A stretch of 64,000 nt of DNA from an uncultured Cyclobacteriaceae bacterium (lineage in GTDB: Bacteria; Bacteroidota; Bacteroidia; Cytophagales; Cyclobacteriaceae). The notes under the pieces were generated by a model. That model was not told where the DNA came from. It did not search any database and was given only the letters and a program-made list of their open reading frames with translations. Shown here one piece after another: positions 1 through 10,616 of the stretch. The stretch lies in assembly GCA_937958005.1 (NCBI GenBank), contig CALGOB010000062.1:62001-126000 (forward strand). Reading direction: 5' to 3'. Numbering within the stretch: the first letter of the stretch is position 1; the number at the start of each line of letters is the position of its first letter. Position numbers and translations under genes: made by a program.

Positions 1-269
1 ACTAACTCTGGCTCATCTTCCAGCTTGGTATTAAATTTACTTACCGTTCCAGTAAGAGGCATAAATAAATCTGAAACAGTTTTCACAGCCTCAACAGTAC
101 CAAATATTTCAGCTTTGTCTATAGCATCCCCTTCTGTTTCAATCTCAACATAAACGATATCGCCTAATTGACCTTGCGCATAATCAGTAATACCTACTGT
201 TGCTACATTACCTTCTACCTTAATCCATTCGTGATCCTCGGTATACTTTAATTCTTCGGGTATGTTCAT
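1..269 (-). CDS. gcvH: Glycine cleavage system H protein (3' end outside window)
   Basis: Carries the lipoyl arm that shuttles the aminomethyl group between the P, T and L proteins of the cytoplasmic glycine cleavage complex. The 89 visible residues start [16 protein letters not shown] and contain the lipoylation region [11 protein letters not shown], with the modified lysine at about residue 63, followed by the typical [12 protein letters not shown] stretch. The start is the ATG at 267-269; the C-terminus lies beyond base 1. It is 66 bp downstream of sprA on the same strand. Family assignment is very secure; that it is transcribed together with sprA is an inference. Confidence 0.95.
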   Translation of the reverse strand, partial: MNIPEELKYTEDHEWIKVEGNVATVGITDYAQGQLGDIVYVEIETEGDAIDKAEIFGTVEAVKTVSDLFMPLTGTVSKFNTKLEDEPEL

Positions 270-335
270 TAATTCTAAAAAATTTTGTTTTACTCTATAC
301 TCAAAAGTAATTCGCTTTTACTTAAGTGTGAAATT

Positions 336-3300
336 TTATTGGGCTAAACTAAAGCGTACTTGAAAACCAAATGCTGAAGTTCTACGTTCTGGCACCGTAC
401 CAACTCTTTGGTTATTGATAGTTCTCTCAAAATAGGCCGTTAAATCAAGTTTTTCATTGTATTTGTAATTTAACGTTGGTCTCAATTGGAAATTTGTACT
501 TCCGCTGGTTGGTTCTGGATCATCATCTATTCTTCTTTGTATAGTTTTAGTATCACGCAATGAAAAACCAACCCTAAGAGTCAGGTCATTTTTGAGGGTA
601 ACGGTCCTTCCTTGGATTTTAAAAGGTATTCTCAGTTTATCTTTAGTAAAACCAAAATCAACTGTCAATGTATTGTTTTTAGTCTCAGTCACTTGTGAAT
701 TAGAAAGGTTCAAAGATAAATTTCTATCTTTTTTATAGTCAACCTTGAAAGACAATTTGCTTTTAGTTCGCAAATCGATTCCAATCAAAGGCACAAATTG
801 TTCTGACAAGGAAATCTGATTAATAACAAATACGGGAAGCAACCTTTCTGACTCATCGTCAAATTGCGCTGTTGGATAATCAATGATGTTATTATCTAAA
901 GATAAAGACACGTTATTGAATGATAAATTACTCACATAATTATTCACAGCATAAATAGAACGATATCCATGCTTCACATTAATGGAAGAGAAAATCTTTT
1001 TGAGTGCTGGTATTTTAGAAAGACCTGCAAAATCTAACCTCCAGTTAGGAAGTGGGATTTTCGGGAGCGGACTTGTTCTAGCTGTCCCATTGTCTTTACC
1101 TCCATATGCAGCTAAAAATGCTGGGATAAGTATATCTTGGGTAAGGACGGAATCTTCAAACGCCTGACCATCTGTTCTTTCACCATTAAGTCTCCTTCTG
1201 AACACATCTATATTTTCAACAAATTGATCAAAGGCTTTAGAGCCAAATTGATTTCCTTCATTTGTATTTTCAAATGCTGAACTAATAGAGTTAAAAGTAA
1301 TATTGAAGCTCCCAGATCTCGAGGGTGTAAATGAGGAGAATACAGTATCAATAAAATCATACCTGAAAATTTCCTGAAAATTATCTGTTACATTTCTACT
1401 AGCTTCTAGTTGGATTTTCAAGTCCTTAATAGGTTCTAAAGTTGCTTTCAAATTTAGATCTTCAGATTTAGTCTGTATAAAAGGGTTAGTAACTGGTATG
1501 CTATCTTGTAAATTCCCTCTTGCCAACCATCCATTTGCTGCTGCCCTAAATCTAATATCGGGATCTTGACTTCCCAGTATAAAACCATATCCTGGTGCCG
1601 CAAAATCATCATCAAGCCCTAATAAAAACGGTGTTTGAGAGAAGCCTGGTAAAGTAGTTGCCTCAGTAACGGCATAATTAAGTTTTATGTTTCTAACAGA
1701 CATGAGGAGTCTTAAAAAAGATTTAAGCCCTTTGTTTGCTGCAGGTGTTTTTACAGAATCAGGTTTATTGGTTGCTACAGTTGGCCTATTGGTTCGTGTC
1801 TTTCTTGCAGGTGTATTGATTTCTTTAAAAAGTTTAACCTTATTATACAGTTTAACTAGGTCAAAATCTGAAGCTAGGCTTCTATTTCTATTATTCCTGA
1901 TCACATTACCAAAGTCTTCCCGTTGCAAATTAGCTCCAGAGGTCCAATTATAAGAAGCCCCATATTGAACATTTGCATTGATCCAATTAGTTATCGGAAA
2001 CTTATCCAGTGGTAAAGTATAATTGGCTGTTACTCGTTGATCAAAAAGCCTTGTCCTCCCAAAATCCTTAATACTTTCCCATATTTCAGTCCTTACGGCG
2101 TCTGTCACCTCTCCTTCACCTTCATCTATAATAGCATTCGTACGAGCACTATAGTCTAGGTTTAAGCTTTTAAAAATATTCCACCTTACGTTATAAACCC
2201 TGTCAAAATAAAAGGTTTTTTGAAATTGAGCAGAATCAAGTGGTGTATAGTCAATATCCCGATACCTAATCCTTCTGAAATTCCTAGATAAATCACTTCT
2301 AAAAGAAAAACTATTAGGAACAGGATTAAAATTAAGATCTTTAACTAGCTGGAGGTAAGGGTTTGATAGTTTTTTAGATTCTTTAAAAGGTTCTATGGTC
2401 AAATCTCCTATATCATAATTATAAGCAACACCTCCATTATAAACTTGGTCTAGATAATCTGCTTCTACAAGTCCACTTCTTTTCGTTTCAGTATAAGAAT
2501 AATTGAAAGAAAAGTTTTCTATGTCATAAAGATGGCTTACTGCATCTTCTTTTACTTTTTCTTTCCTAATATTTGAGAAATTTATACTTTTCACAGTTTG
2601 CCTATCCTCCACAATAGACCTAAACTCTTCTTCTTCCTGAGGTGATTCAAAGTTTTGTAATGCAGCCTCTAGTGGGACATCTGGATCAGTAGGATCAAAT
2701 CTAGGGACTGCTCTACTTTTCTGGAAATTGACTGATACTGGTACTTTTATTCCATGCTTACCTGGAAGCAATTTATCTGCATTTACGTTTGCGGAGAGAC
2801 TGTAATCAAAAGTTTCTTTTCTTGTTCTCTGGATGATATTATCTTGAATCCCTCCAAAACCTATTCCTTGAAAGCTTGTGGAAGCAGACACCGTTGCGAA
2901 ATCTGCCAGTTTAGCATTTAGTCTAGCTCTTCCTGCCCAACCTTTGGTATCGTCAAAATCACTAACTCGTAATTCATTTGCCCAGATACAAACTGATTTA
3001 GATAAACCATCATCCTCATTCACCCCATCACTGCCAGGATTCCTCACACCAATCACCATGGTTCTTATAATACTCAGTTTAGGGTCCCCAACAATAGTCA
3101 AGTTATACCTACCATTTTCAGAGGGTCGTACAAAAGGGGTATTCGGATCAGCTCCCATTCTATTCCTTAGACTTTTCAGACTAAACAACTCATTGAATGC
3201 TAAATTAATTTCATTTTCCTCGGGCCATACAATTCTTCTGGTTTCGTCCAAGTTTGCTGAAAACGGGCCATTAGTCACTGAAAGTGGCAACTCTATTTCA

Positions 3301-6300
3301 TAATAATTCTGATTTTCACTATTCCCTAAACGTAAAAACCCTCTTACGTCACCATCATTAATCGGTTCTCCTTGAAAGGGTTCAGCATGAAAAAACATTC
3401 TTACAGTCCCATAACTCACTAAATCAAAACTGACCTGTTTGAATATACCTCTTGAATCCCTGTCTTGTAAGTCATCTATACAAAGTTGGATAGATTGTTC
3501 GTTTTGTCTTCTTTGGTTGGTCGTTGTATTGTCTGAATCCCTATTTAAACCTGGAGGCAATACATAAGGAGACTTATCTCCAACAGCCTGGCCATTTTCT
3601 TCTACATTAACTACTGTTATTTCAAAATCAGTTACTGAAGGATCAGGTATCTCATTAAATCCTGGTGCATTTAAAGGTGTATTAACCCTTACCCATTGAC
3701 TACCTACCATTTGAAACTTAGCCATTCTCATTACCACTGGTTGTTCCCAGCCTGTGAGATACATTCTTGTGTATTTGATATTCTGTAAATTTGGATTCCC
3801 AATAGATCTTGTAGGGCTATTGATAGGTACTCTGAATAAATACCAATTTGCTTCCCCTCCATCATCCAAAGGCACACTTACTTGATCAACAACAAATCTA
3901 TTTCGGACAAATTGCCCTCCATTGTCTACATCTATCGGAACTCTGTATTCAAAATAGTTTTCTACCGAAGACAAAGTATTATCCTGGTTCAAATCTTCAT
4001 TATCAGGCGTATTACTAAATGAGGCTGGCAGTCCATTTGCATCAATCATTGCTTGGTTATTTTGATCAAGACCGTTAAAGTTTTTATATCTTTCAATCAG
4101 GCCTGCATCTCTGCTATCTAATTCATCTCCTAAATAATATTGAAAATCATCTGCAGATGGATCATTCTGTACTGCACCTCCAAAAAGAGGTGAAGATACA
4201 AAATTTGAAAAGAATGCTCTTTCTTCATCATTATCAAGGCCATCTAAACCAACATCTTGATTTAAACGTGATTCAACAGAATTATTTGGAAAGAAATCAG
4301 TAATATATGAATCATTTGTCACCTCTCCCCAAGGGGTTTCATCTGTTCCTGTAGGGTCATTATCTTCTGGCAAACCATGCTCAAAAGAATGTCGGTCATC
4401 TCTCAAAACATCTTCAGAAACATCACCTAAGTTAAAAACCAATTCACCCCCTGTATTATTTCGAACCATATTACCTCCACCTGCGTCAAATGAATCTTGA
4501 AATGGATCTAACAACCAAAATTCTATATATTCTATATTTTGCTGCACAAAATTGGTTAAGACCGTATTCGCTCTAGTAATAGCGCCAAAATTCTGTGCAG
4601 GATCAGGAAGTGTCCCATCGGGATTCAAATCCTGAGAATAGTTATTTTGTCCACGCTCACTTGGGAAATAGGCAATGTCTAAAAGAGGCTCATTGGTCTG
4701 TACAACAAATCGGTCACGTCCAGGGAACAATTCAATGGGCATGTAAGGTCTTACGTAAATGTTCTCTAAGTCAGTTTGATCCAAATTAGAAGGGAAAAAC
4801 CGAGAATTTCTTGCATAAAAAACTGTATTATCTACCGTGTACCAGGCTATTTTTGCTTTTCGGTCATTGAAGGTTAATCTACCTGCTTCTGACTCTACTA
4901 CTGTCGGGTTGAAAAACCGGTTATCTACCGTTGTTGGACTTGCCCCTAAGTTCCAGCTTTGAAAGTTTCCTAAAACAATGGGGGTTACCGCATTTTCAAA
5001 ATCATCAAGATAAGAAGTTCCTTCACCATTTATTTGATTGGAAGTACCGGGAATAAGTTGTGCAAATTCAGCATTAAAATCTATTCTTGATGTTTCTTTA
5101 GTACTCAACACTGGAAGAAAGTCAATTACTTTCGTCAGAAATCTTGATTCTGACGAATAGTTCAAATCTAATCCCCATTTAGTATTACTAAGTGGTTCAT
5201 TACCAATAGAAAACCTACTGATTCCACCTGGTCTTTCATTCAACTTTAATAAAGTGGCACCAATATTAAAATTATCATTAAATACATACTCCGCTCTTAG
5301 ACCTGTAAACCATTTGGTTTGAAAATTGAATAAATCAGCTTCTTCAAACTGAATTCTTACTTCTAGACAACTAGTCGCAATTTGGTCGTTTATAGTCAAT
5401 GTCCCTATTCCACTAATGGTATAGTCTGTTCCGTTTCTTAAAATCCTACCACCAATAGTCACTGTAATAGAATTAGGGTCCACATTAAACGGTAATTGTA
5501 TCACATTATTTACTCGCTGACCGTTCCTTCCACTTCCGCCACCTCTTCCACTTCCTCCTTCAAAAGAGACTTCCATCACAAAGTTATTCTTTTCATTAAC
5601 CCTCGATGCATTTATTTTTGTGTCTTCATAAACTTCATTGAATACAAATCTTTCAATTAATTCATCTTCCCCATCGGCAAAGAGTTCTGCTAGGTTAGAT
5701 CCAAATGGTTCTAATATTGGAAAAACAATCTTGCCCTCGTACAGAGTAATTCCGTTAATGTCATCAAACTTTCCATCTGGTTGTTCTTCATTGTTTTGAT
5801 TTAGTCTATCTACTCCTAAAAGTTGATTTAAATTAACACCTCTAGTTTGTGATCCTTCTGGTAAATTTGGATTGGGTAAACCTGAACTAAAATCTAAGTA
5901 ATTGATCTGCATGGAAACATCTGTAATCCCTGTCCCATTTTGAAGATCATAGATATTTTTCATCATCAGATCAAATGTAGAATTTTCTATCAATACATTA
6001 TTTGGTTTAATCAGTTTCAGGAAAATCACTTCATTCTCTCCTCTACCTTGATAATCTTGAGTGACTTCCCCTACTTGATAGTTATTACCATCAAAAGCAT
6101 ATTGGTACGAAACAGCAATCATTTGTTGATCAGAAACTCTTCTCCTCAAAGACAAGAATCCTGTATTTGGGTTAACCGAATATTCGTCAGGGCTTAACTT
6201 TCTAGCACGTACATTGATAAAATCTTCCCCATCTACGAGCCCCATTTCTCTCAACCTACTAGAAACTGTATTGAAATCCCTTAAAGACTCATCTCTAACA

Positions 6301-7703
6301 ATAGTATTAAAAAGCGAGTTTGCCCTATTCTGTGTAGGCACTGCAGTCACTCTATTACTATTTCTACGCAAAGCTTCACTAATTAATTCATTTTGAGGAT
6401 CGTTTAGATCTGCTTGAGCAGTTCCAATAGTTGTATTATTTAGCCTTTCTAGATTATATTCCCCTAAGTCAGTTAAAGCGACAACATTTCTTAAAGTTCT
6501 TGTATCATTGTTATCAACCGTTAACTCATAAACTTCCACTCTTCCAGCATCTATCAACAATCCGCCATTATTTAAGGCCGGCCTTCTATCTATCCACCTT
6601 TCATAATTATCTCTAAAAAAGTGTCCTAGGAAAAAGTGCTGATTGTCAGCATAATCTGGAGCAAATATTTGCCTGGTATTCTGACTGGTACTATTATCTC
6701 CAGCATTAAAAGAATTGGAATTAGGATTTCCTCCACCAAAACCATCATTACATAAAGGCACAACCAGCTCTCTATTAGTACTTTGCTGTCTGGAGGCAAC
6801 ACCAGTTATAAATAATTTACCAAACTGTAATTTAGTTTTAACCCCAAAAAGGTTTTGGGCACCTGTCAGTAAACTGTTACTTACTGATAGGCCCACATTA
6901 CCAATTTCTATCTTTTTAATAATATCTTCCTCAAAACCAGTGTATTCAACCTTTAGGTCATTTTGAAAATCAAAAGTGTTATTGTTATCAAAACTGGCTG
7001 TTACCGCTAACTTTTCTCCTATTTTACCAACCACATTCATATTGATCTGTTGGTTGAAGTTTAGGTTTCCAGTTCTTTGCCTTCTAATGGGGATAGAAGG
7101 GTCTTCTGATCTTTGCCATCTACCACCAATATCCAAGTTAACTAAACCATTTGGCTGGATATCCACATAACTACCTCCAAAAATCCTATCAAGAGCAGGA
7201 CTAATGGGCAATTTAGGAATCAAACGCCTTCCACTAACTGCACTTTCACCATCCAATCCTAAAGATCTATTTTTCCAATAGTCTTTTATCAATTGATCAG
7301 TATGATATTTATTGAACTCATTGAAAGACATAGCTGTAGTTGGCCTAAAATTTATATCTCCAATTTTCTCATAAATAGTATAATTCAGATTAGTATCAAT
7401 TTCCACGTCAAGTTTTAAACTTGCAGGATCCTGTAACACAAGAGGGGATTTACTCGTTCTATTAGAAAAAGGGTCACCAAATCTGTCTGGTGCTTTATAA
7501 GTAGGTTGCTTGCTAGGAGCATACGGGATTTTACCAATAGAGTCTAAGGAATCCTTTCTTAAACTGTCTTGAGGAATACTATCCAGTGTTTGGGAATAAT
7601 ACTCAAAGCCTATCCTCTCTCTGGTGTCAGCTTTACTGAGTAAAGCAGCGATAAGGAGCGGTGAAACTATTATAAATGCTATGTAATACTTTATCTTCTT
7701 CAA
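336..7703 (-). CDS. sprA: T9SS outer-membrane translocon / gliding motility protein SprA (Sov)
   Basis: A 2455-residue outer-membrane protein of the SprA/Sov family, the very large beta-barrel that forms the exit channel of the type IX secretion system and is required for gliding in flavobacteria. Its length fits the family (about 2400-2500 residues). Residues 1-25 form a signal peptide (MKKIKYYIAFIIVSPLLIAA). The body is rich in alternating amphipathic strands and Asn/Asp loops, with family-like stretches such as GGRWQRSEDPSIPIRRQR and GEGTSYLDDFENA, and the protein ends in aromatic/hydrophobic alternation (AFGFQVRFSLAQ). The start is a TTG at 7701-7703, because no in-frame ATG would keep the signal peptide. 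It lies 15 bp after ruvA and before gcvH. Confidence 0.95.
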   Translation of the reverse strand: MKKIKYYIAFIIVSPLLIAALLSKADTRERIGFEYYSQTLDSIPQDSLRKDSLDSIGKIPYAPSKQPTYKAPDRFGDPFSNRTSKSPLVLQDPASLKLDVEIDTNLNYTIYEKIGDINFRPTTAMSFNEFNKYHTDQLIKDYWKNRSLGLDGESAVSGRRLIPKLPISPALDRIFGGSYVDIQPNGLVNLDIGGRWQRSEDPSIPIRRQRTGNLNFNQQINMNVVGKIGEKLAVTASFDNNNTFDFQNDLKVEYTGFEEDIIKKIEIGNVGLSVSNSLLTGAQNLFGVKTKLQFGKLFITGVASRQQSTNRELVVPLCNDGFGGGNPNSNSFNAGDNSTSQNTRQIFAPDYADNQHFFLGHFFRDNYERWIDRRPALNNGGLLIDAGRVEVYELTVDNNDTRTLRNVVALTDLGEYNLERLNNTTIGTAQADLNDPQNELISEALRRNSNRVTAVPTQNRANSLFNTIVRDESLRDFNTVSSRLREMGLVDGEDFINVRARKLSPDEYSVNPNTGFLSLRRRVSDQQMIAVSYQYAFDGNNYQVGEVTQDYQGRGENEVIFLKLIKPNNVLIENSTFDLMMKNIYDLQNGTGITDVSMQINYLDFSSGLPNPNLPEGSQTRGVNLNQLLGVDRLNQNNEEQPDGKFDDINGITLYEGKIVFPILEPFGSNLAELFADGEDELIERFVFNEVYEDTKINASRVNEKNNFVMEVSFEGGSGRGGGSGRNGQRVNNVIQLPFNVDPNSITVTIGGRILRNGTDYTISGIGTLTINDQIATSCLEVRIQFEEADLFNFQTKWFTGLRAEYVFNDNFNIGATLLKLNERPGGISRFSIGNEPLSNTKWGLDLNYSSESRFLTKVIDFLPVLSTKETSRIDFNAEFAQLIPGTSNQINGEGTSYLDDFENAVTPIVLGNFQSWNLGASPTTVDNRFFNPTVVESEAGRLTFNDRKAKIAWYTVDNTVFYARNSRFFPSNLDQTDLENIYVRPYMPIELFPGRDRFVVQTNEPLLDIAYFPSERGQNNYSQDLNPDGTLPDPAQNFGAITRANTVLTNFVQQNIEYIEFWLLDPFQDSFDAGGGNMVRNNTGGELVFNLGDVSEDVLRDDRHSFEHGLPEDNDPTGTDETPWGEVTNDSYITDFFPNNSVESRLNQDVGLDGLDNDEERAFFSNFVSSPLFGGAVQNDPSADDFQYYLGDELDSRDAGLIERYKNFNGLDQNNQAMIDANGLPASFSNTPDNEDLNQDNTLSSVENYFEYRVPIDVDNGGQFVRNRFVVDQVSVPLDDGGEANWYLFRVPINSPTRSIGNPNLQNIKYTRMYLTGWEQPVVMRMAKFQMVGSQWVRVNTPLNAPGFNEIPDPSVTDFEITVVNVEENGQAVGDKSPYVLPPGLNRDSDNTTTNQRRQNEQSIQLCIDDLQDRDSRGIFKQVSFDLVSYGTVRMFFHAEPFQGEPINDGDVRGFLRLGNSENQNYYEIELPLSVTNGPFSANLDETRRIVWPEENEINLAFNELFSLKSLRNRMGADPNTPFVRPSENGRYNLTIVGDPKLSIIRTMVIGVRNPGSDGVNEDDGLSKSVCIWANELRVSDFDDTKGWAGRARLNAKLADFATVSASTSFQGIGFGGIQDNIIQRTRKETFDYSLSANVNADKLLPGKHGIKVPVSVNFQKSRAVPRFDPTDPDVPLEAALQNFESPQEEEEFRSIVEDRQTVKSINFSNIRKEKVKEDAVSHLYDIENFSFNYSYTETKRSGLVEADYLDQVYNGGVAYNYDIGDLTIEPFKESKKLSNPYLQLVKDLNFNPVPNSFSFRSDLSRNFRRIRYRDIDYTPLDSAQFQKTFYFDRVYNVRWNIFKSLNLDYSARTNAIIDEGEGEVTDAVRTEIWESIKDFGRTRLFDQRVTANYTLPLDKFPITNWINANVQYGASYNWTSGANLQREDFGNVIRNNRNRSLASDFDLVKLYNKVKLFKEINTPARKTRTNRPTVATNKPDSVKTPAANKGLKSFLRLLMSVRNIKLNYAVTEATTLPGFSQTPFLLGLDDDFAAPGYGFILGSQDPDIRFRAAANGWLARGNLQDSIPVTNPFIQTKSEDLNLKATLEPIKDLKIQLEASRNVTDNFQEIFRYDFIDTVFSSFTPSRSGSFNITFNSISSAFENTNEGNQFGSKAFDQFVENIDVFRRRLNGERTDGQAFEDSVLTQDILIPAFLAAYGGKDNGTARTSPLPKIPLPNWRLDFAGLSKIPALKKIFSSINVKHGYRSIYAVNNYVSNLSFNNVSLSLDNNIIDYPTAQFDDESERLLPVFVINQISLSEQFVPLIGIDLRTKSKLSFKVDYKKDRNLSLNLSNSQVTETKNNTLTVDFGFTKDKLRIPFKIQGRTVTLKNDLTLRVGFSLRDTKTIQRRIDDDPEPTSGSTNFQLRPTLNYKYNEKLDLTAYFERTINNQRVGTVPERRTSAFGFQVRFSLAQ

Positions 7704-7718
7704 TGGTACATCCTACTT

Positions 7719-8312
7719 CTAGGCTCGCTTAAGTGCAAGCTTTATTAAATCTTCTACTGCTAAATTGTTACCTTGATTTTTTAATATACTTCTAATATTC
7801 TTTTCAGCCATTGACTTGTTAATACCAAGTGTAGTCAAGGCGGATAACGCTTCATCAAATAAAGTATTGTCTATAACCCCACTCAATTCTATAGATTTGT
7901 CAATAAGCCCTTCTTTTTTCATTTTATCCTTCAACTCAAGAATAATTCTTTGGGCTGTTTTAAGGCCAATTCCCTTCACACCTTGAATTACTTTTACTTG
8001 TTCATGAACAATCGCGTATTGTAATTCTTCTGCCGATAAGGATGAAAGAATCATTACTGCAGTGGAAGGCCCTACACCAGATATAGAAAGTAAATCTAAA
8101 AAGCGTTTTTTTTCTGATTCTTCAGAAAACCCATACAATGTATGGGAATCTTCTTTAACCAAAAGGTGTGTAAACAACTTTCCTTCTTTACTTTCTTTTA
8201 CATGACTAAATGTGGTCAGTGTTATTTTCACCTCATATCCTAAACCATTGATATCTACAATTATTTTAGTAGGGTCTATGAAGGCAAATTTTCCTTGTAA
8301 ATATGCAATCAT
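7719..8312 (-). CDS. ruvA: Holliday junction DNA helicase subunit RuvA
   Basis: A 197-residue protein of normal RuvA length that binds four-way junctions as a tetramer and loads the RuvB motor for branch migration. It begins MIAYLQGKFAFIDPTKIIVDINGLGYEV (OB-fold domain I), then has the helix-hairpin-helix region with LLSISGVGPSTAVMIL and VKGIGLKTAQRIILELKDK, and a C-terminal domain III (about residues 150-197) after a linker. ATG start at 8310-8312, 5 bp after the malic enzyme stop, so it is very likely translated from the same message. ruvB is not in the window. Confidence 0.97.
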   Translation of the reverse strand: MIAYLQGKFAFIDPTKIIVDINGLGYEVKITLTTFSHVKESKEGKLFTHLLVKEDSHTLYGFSEESEKKRFLDLLSISGVGPSTAVMILSSLSAEELQYAIVHEQVKVIQGVKGIGLKTAQRIILELKDKMKKEGLIDKSIELSGVIDNTLFDEALSALTTLGINKSMAEKNIRSILKNQGNNLAVEDLIKLALKRA

Positions 8313-8317
8313 AGTTG

Positions 8318-10585
8318 TTATCTAGTCTCTACTTGTTGAGCGTCTACTACAGCAATGGCCACCATGTTAACGATTTCCCTAACAGAACTTCCTAACTGAA
8401 GAACATGTACTGCTTTTTTCATCCCCATCAATATGGGGCCAATTGCTTCTGCTCCGCCTAATTCCATCAATAACTTATAAGCAATGTTTCCAGACGACAA
8501 ATTAGGGAAGATCAAAGTATTGGCTGTAGTTCCACTTAAAGAGCTAAATGGATAACTTTCTTCTAACAACTCTTTGTTGAGCGCAACATTTGCTTGCATG
8601 TCACCATCAATAACCAGTTCTGGCCATTTCTCTTTAGCTATTTTAACTGCCGCTTCAATCTTCTTTGGTATTTCCCCTTTTGCAGAACCAAAATTACTGT
8701 AACTAAGTGCTGCTATTTTAGGTTCGTAATCAAAGAATCTTACCGCTCTAGCTGATAAACCAATAATTTCTACCAGTTCTTCTGTGGTAGGATTTAGATT
8801 AACTGTAGTATCAGCGAAAAAGATAGGGCCTCTTTTGGTATTAACAATGTACATTCCAGCTACCCTATTTACACCTTCTTCAACTCCAATGATTTGTAAT
8901 GCAGGCAAAATAGTTTTAGGGTAATCATTGCTTAAACCAGAAATTAGCGTATCTGCTTCACCTCCATCTACCATCATCGCACCAAAATAGTTACGATTAG
9001 TCATCATGTTCCTGGCAAGCTTTAACGTCATCCCTTTTCGTTTTCTCTTGTCAAAGAATCTCTGAGCATACTGATCCAATTTCTTGGAATCTTCCATTGG
9101 GTCAATAATTTTACAGTCTCCCAATTCAAGCTCATTTTCCTCTATAATTTTCTTAATTACCTTTTTATTTCCAAGTAAAATAGGTTGGGCAATATTATGA
9201 TCAACTACTTGTTGCGCAGCCTTCAAAATATTCATATTATCCGCTTCTGTAAAAACTACAGTCTTCGGATCTCTTCTGGCCCTTGCTATGACCCTAGACA
9301 TCAGCCTTTGATCTATGCCTATTCTTTCTTGCAATTCCAGTTCATATTTATCCCAGTCTTTATCAGTAATTCTGGCTACCCCAGTTTCTATTGCTGCTTT
9401 TGCGACCGCGGGGGAGATTGCCGTAATAAGCCTTGGGTCTAGGGGCTTGGGAATTAAATAATCCGCACCAAACTTTAAGTTCTTAAGTCCATATGCCTTC
9501 AAAACCATCTCAGGCACACCTTGTTTTGCTAGGCCTGCAATTGCTTTAACAGCAGCAAGTTTCATTTCTTCATTGATTGTTGTTGCACGAACATCCATAG
9601 CTCCTCTAAAAATGTAAGGGAAACCAAGAACATTATTCACTTGATTTGGATGATCTGACCTACCAGTAGCCATGATTACATCATCTCTAGAGTCCATTGC
9701 CAATTGATAAGGGATTTCAGGATTGGGGTTCGCCAAAGCAAAAACAATAGGGTTCTTGGCCATACTTCTAAGATCATCTTGTGTTACCACATCCGCAATG
9801 GATAACCCCAAAAACATATCAGCTCCTACCAAAGCATCACTTATACCATGTAAATCTTTATCAGTCGCATATTTAGCTTTAGATACTGAAAGGTTTGGCC
9901 TATCTTTTCTGATAACCCCTTTACTATCCAGCATTACTACATTTTCCTTCTTTACTCCTAAAGAGACATAAAGGTCTGTGCAAGCTGTTGCTGCGGCACC
10001 AGCGCCATTTACTACTACCTGAATTTCAGAAATATTTTTGCCATTTAGTTCTAATGCATTAATCAAACTAGCACTTGATATAATCGCTGTACCATGCTGA
10101 TCATCATGCATTACAGGGATATTCATTTTCTCCCTTAATTCACGCTCGATCTTAAAACTTTCTGGTGCTTTAATGTCCTCAAGGTTAATCCCCCCAAAAG
10201 TAGGCTCTAGGGACTTGACAATCTCTATGAATTTATCTGGATCTGTTTCATTGATTTCAATATCAAACACATCAATACCAGCGAATTTCTTAAAAAGGAC
10301 TCCTTTTCCTTCCATTACTGGCTTAGATGCTTCTGGGCCAATATCCCCTAGTCCAAGCACAGCTGTCCCATTACTAATGACTCCTACCAAATTACCTTTT
10401 GCAGTGTATTTATAAACGTCATCTTTGTTATCTGCGATAGCCAAGCAAGGCTCAGCTACACCAGGTGAGTAAGCTAAAGCTAAGTCATGCTGAGAACCTA
10501 AAGGTTTAGTTGCTGCTACTTCAATTTTTCCAGCTGGGCTAGACTCATGATAATCTAGTGCTTCCTGTTTTCTAATTTTTCTCAT
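8318..10585 (-). CDS. maeB: NADP-dependent malic enzyme with C-terminal phosphotransacetylase-like domain
   Basis: A 755-residue MaeB-type malic enzyme that decarboxylates malate to pyruvate and makes NADPH in the cytoplasm. Residues 1-425 are the malic domain: [17 protein letters not shown], the metal and substrate region [23 protein letters not shown], and a Rossmann segment [18 protein letters not shown]. Residues about 430-755 resemble phosphate acetyltransferase ([49 protein letters not shown]). In the family this domain is usually regulatory (acetyl-CoA sensing) rather than catalytic. ATG start; next gene ruvA follows after 5 bp. Confidence 0.95.
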   Translation of the reverse strand: MRKIRKQEALDYHESSPAGKIEVAATKPLGSQHDLALAYSPGVAEPCLAIADNKDDVYKYTAKGNLVGVISNGTAVLGLGDIGPEASKPVMEGKGVLFKKFAGIDVFDIEINETDPDKFIEIVKSLEPTFGGINLEDIKAPESFKIERELREKMNIPVMHDDQHGTAIISSASLINALELNGKNISEIQVVVNGAGAAATACTDLYVSLGVKKENVVMLDSKGVIRKDRPNLSVSKAKYATDKDLHGISDALVGADMFLGLSIADVVTQDDLRSMAKNPIVFALANPNPEIPYQLAMDSRDDVIMATGRSDHPNQVNNVLGFPYIFRGAMDVRATTINEEMKLAAVKAIAGLAKQGVPEMVLKAYGLKNLKFGADYLIPKPLDPRLITAISPAVAKAAIETGVARITDKDWDKYELELQERIGIDQRLMSRVIARARRDPKTVVFTEADNMNILKAAQQVVDHNIAQPILLGNKKVIKKIIEENELELGDCKIIDPMEDSKKLDQYAQRFFDKRKRKGMTLKLARNMMTNRNYFGAMMVDGGEADTLISGLSNDYPKTILPALQIIGVEEGVNRVAGMYIVNTKRGPIFFADTTVNLNPTTEELVEIIGLSARAVRFFDYEPKIAALSYSNFGSAKGEIPKKIEAAVKIAKEKWPELVIDGDMQANVALNKELLEESYPFSSLSGTTANTLIFPNLSSGNIAYKLLMELGGAEAIGPILMGMKKAVHVLQLGSSVREIVNMVAIAVVDAQQVETR

Positions 10586-10616
10586 ATTATCAATGAAGAA
10601 TCAATGTTTTATTTAT

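Noticed and set aside
1687-1953. Plus-strand open frames opposite sprA and other large genes
   Set aside because: They lie fully antisense to conserved genes, lack family similarity and are expected by chance in long genes.
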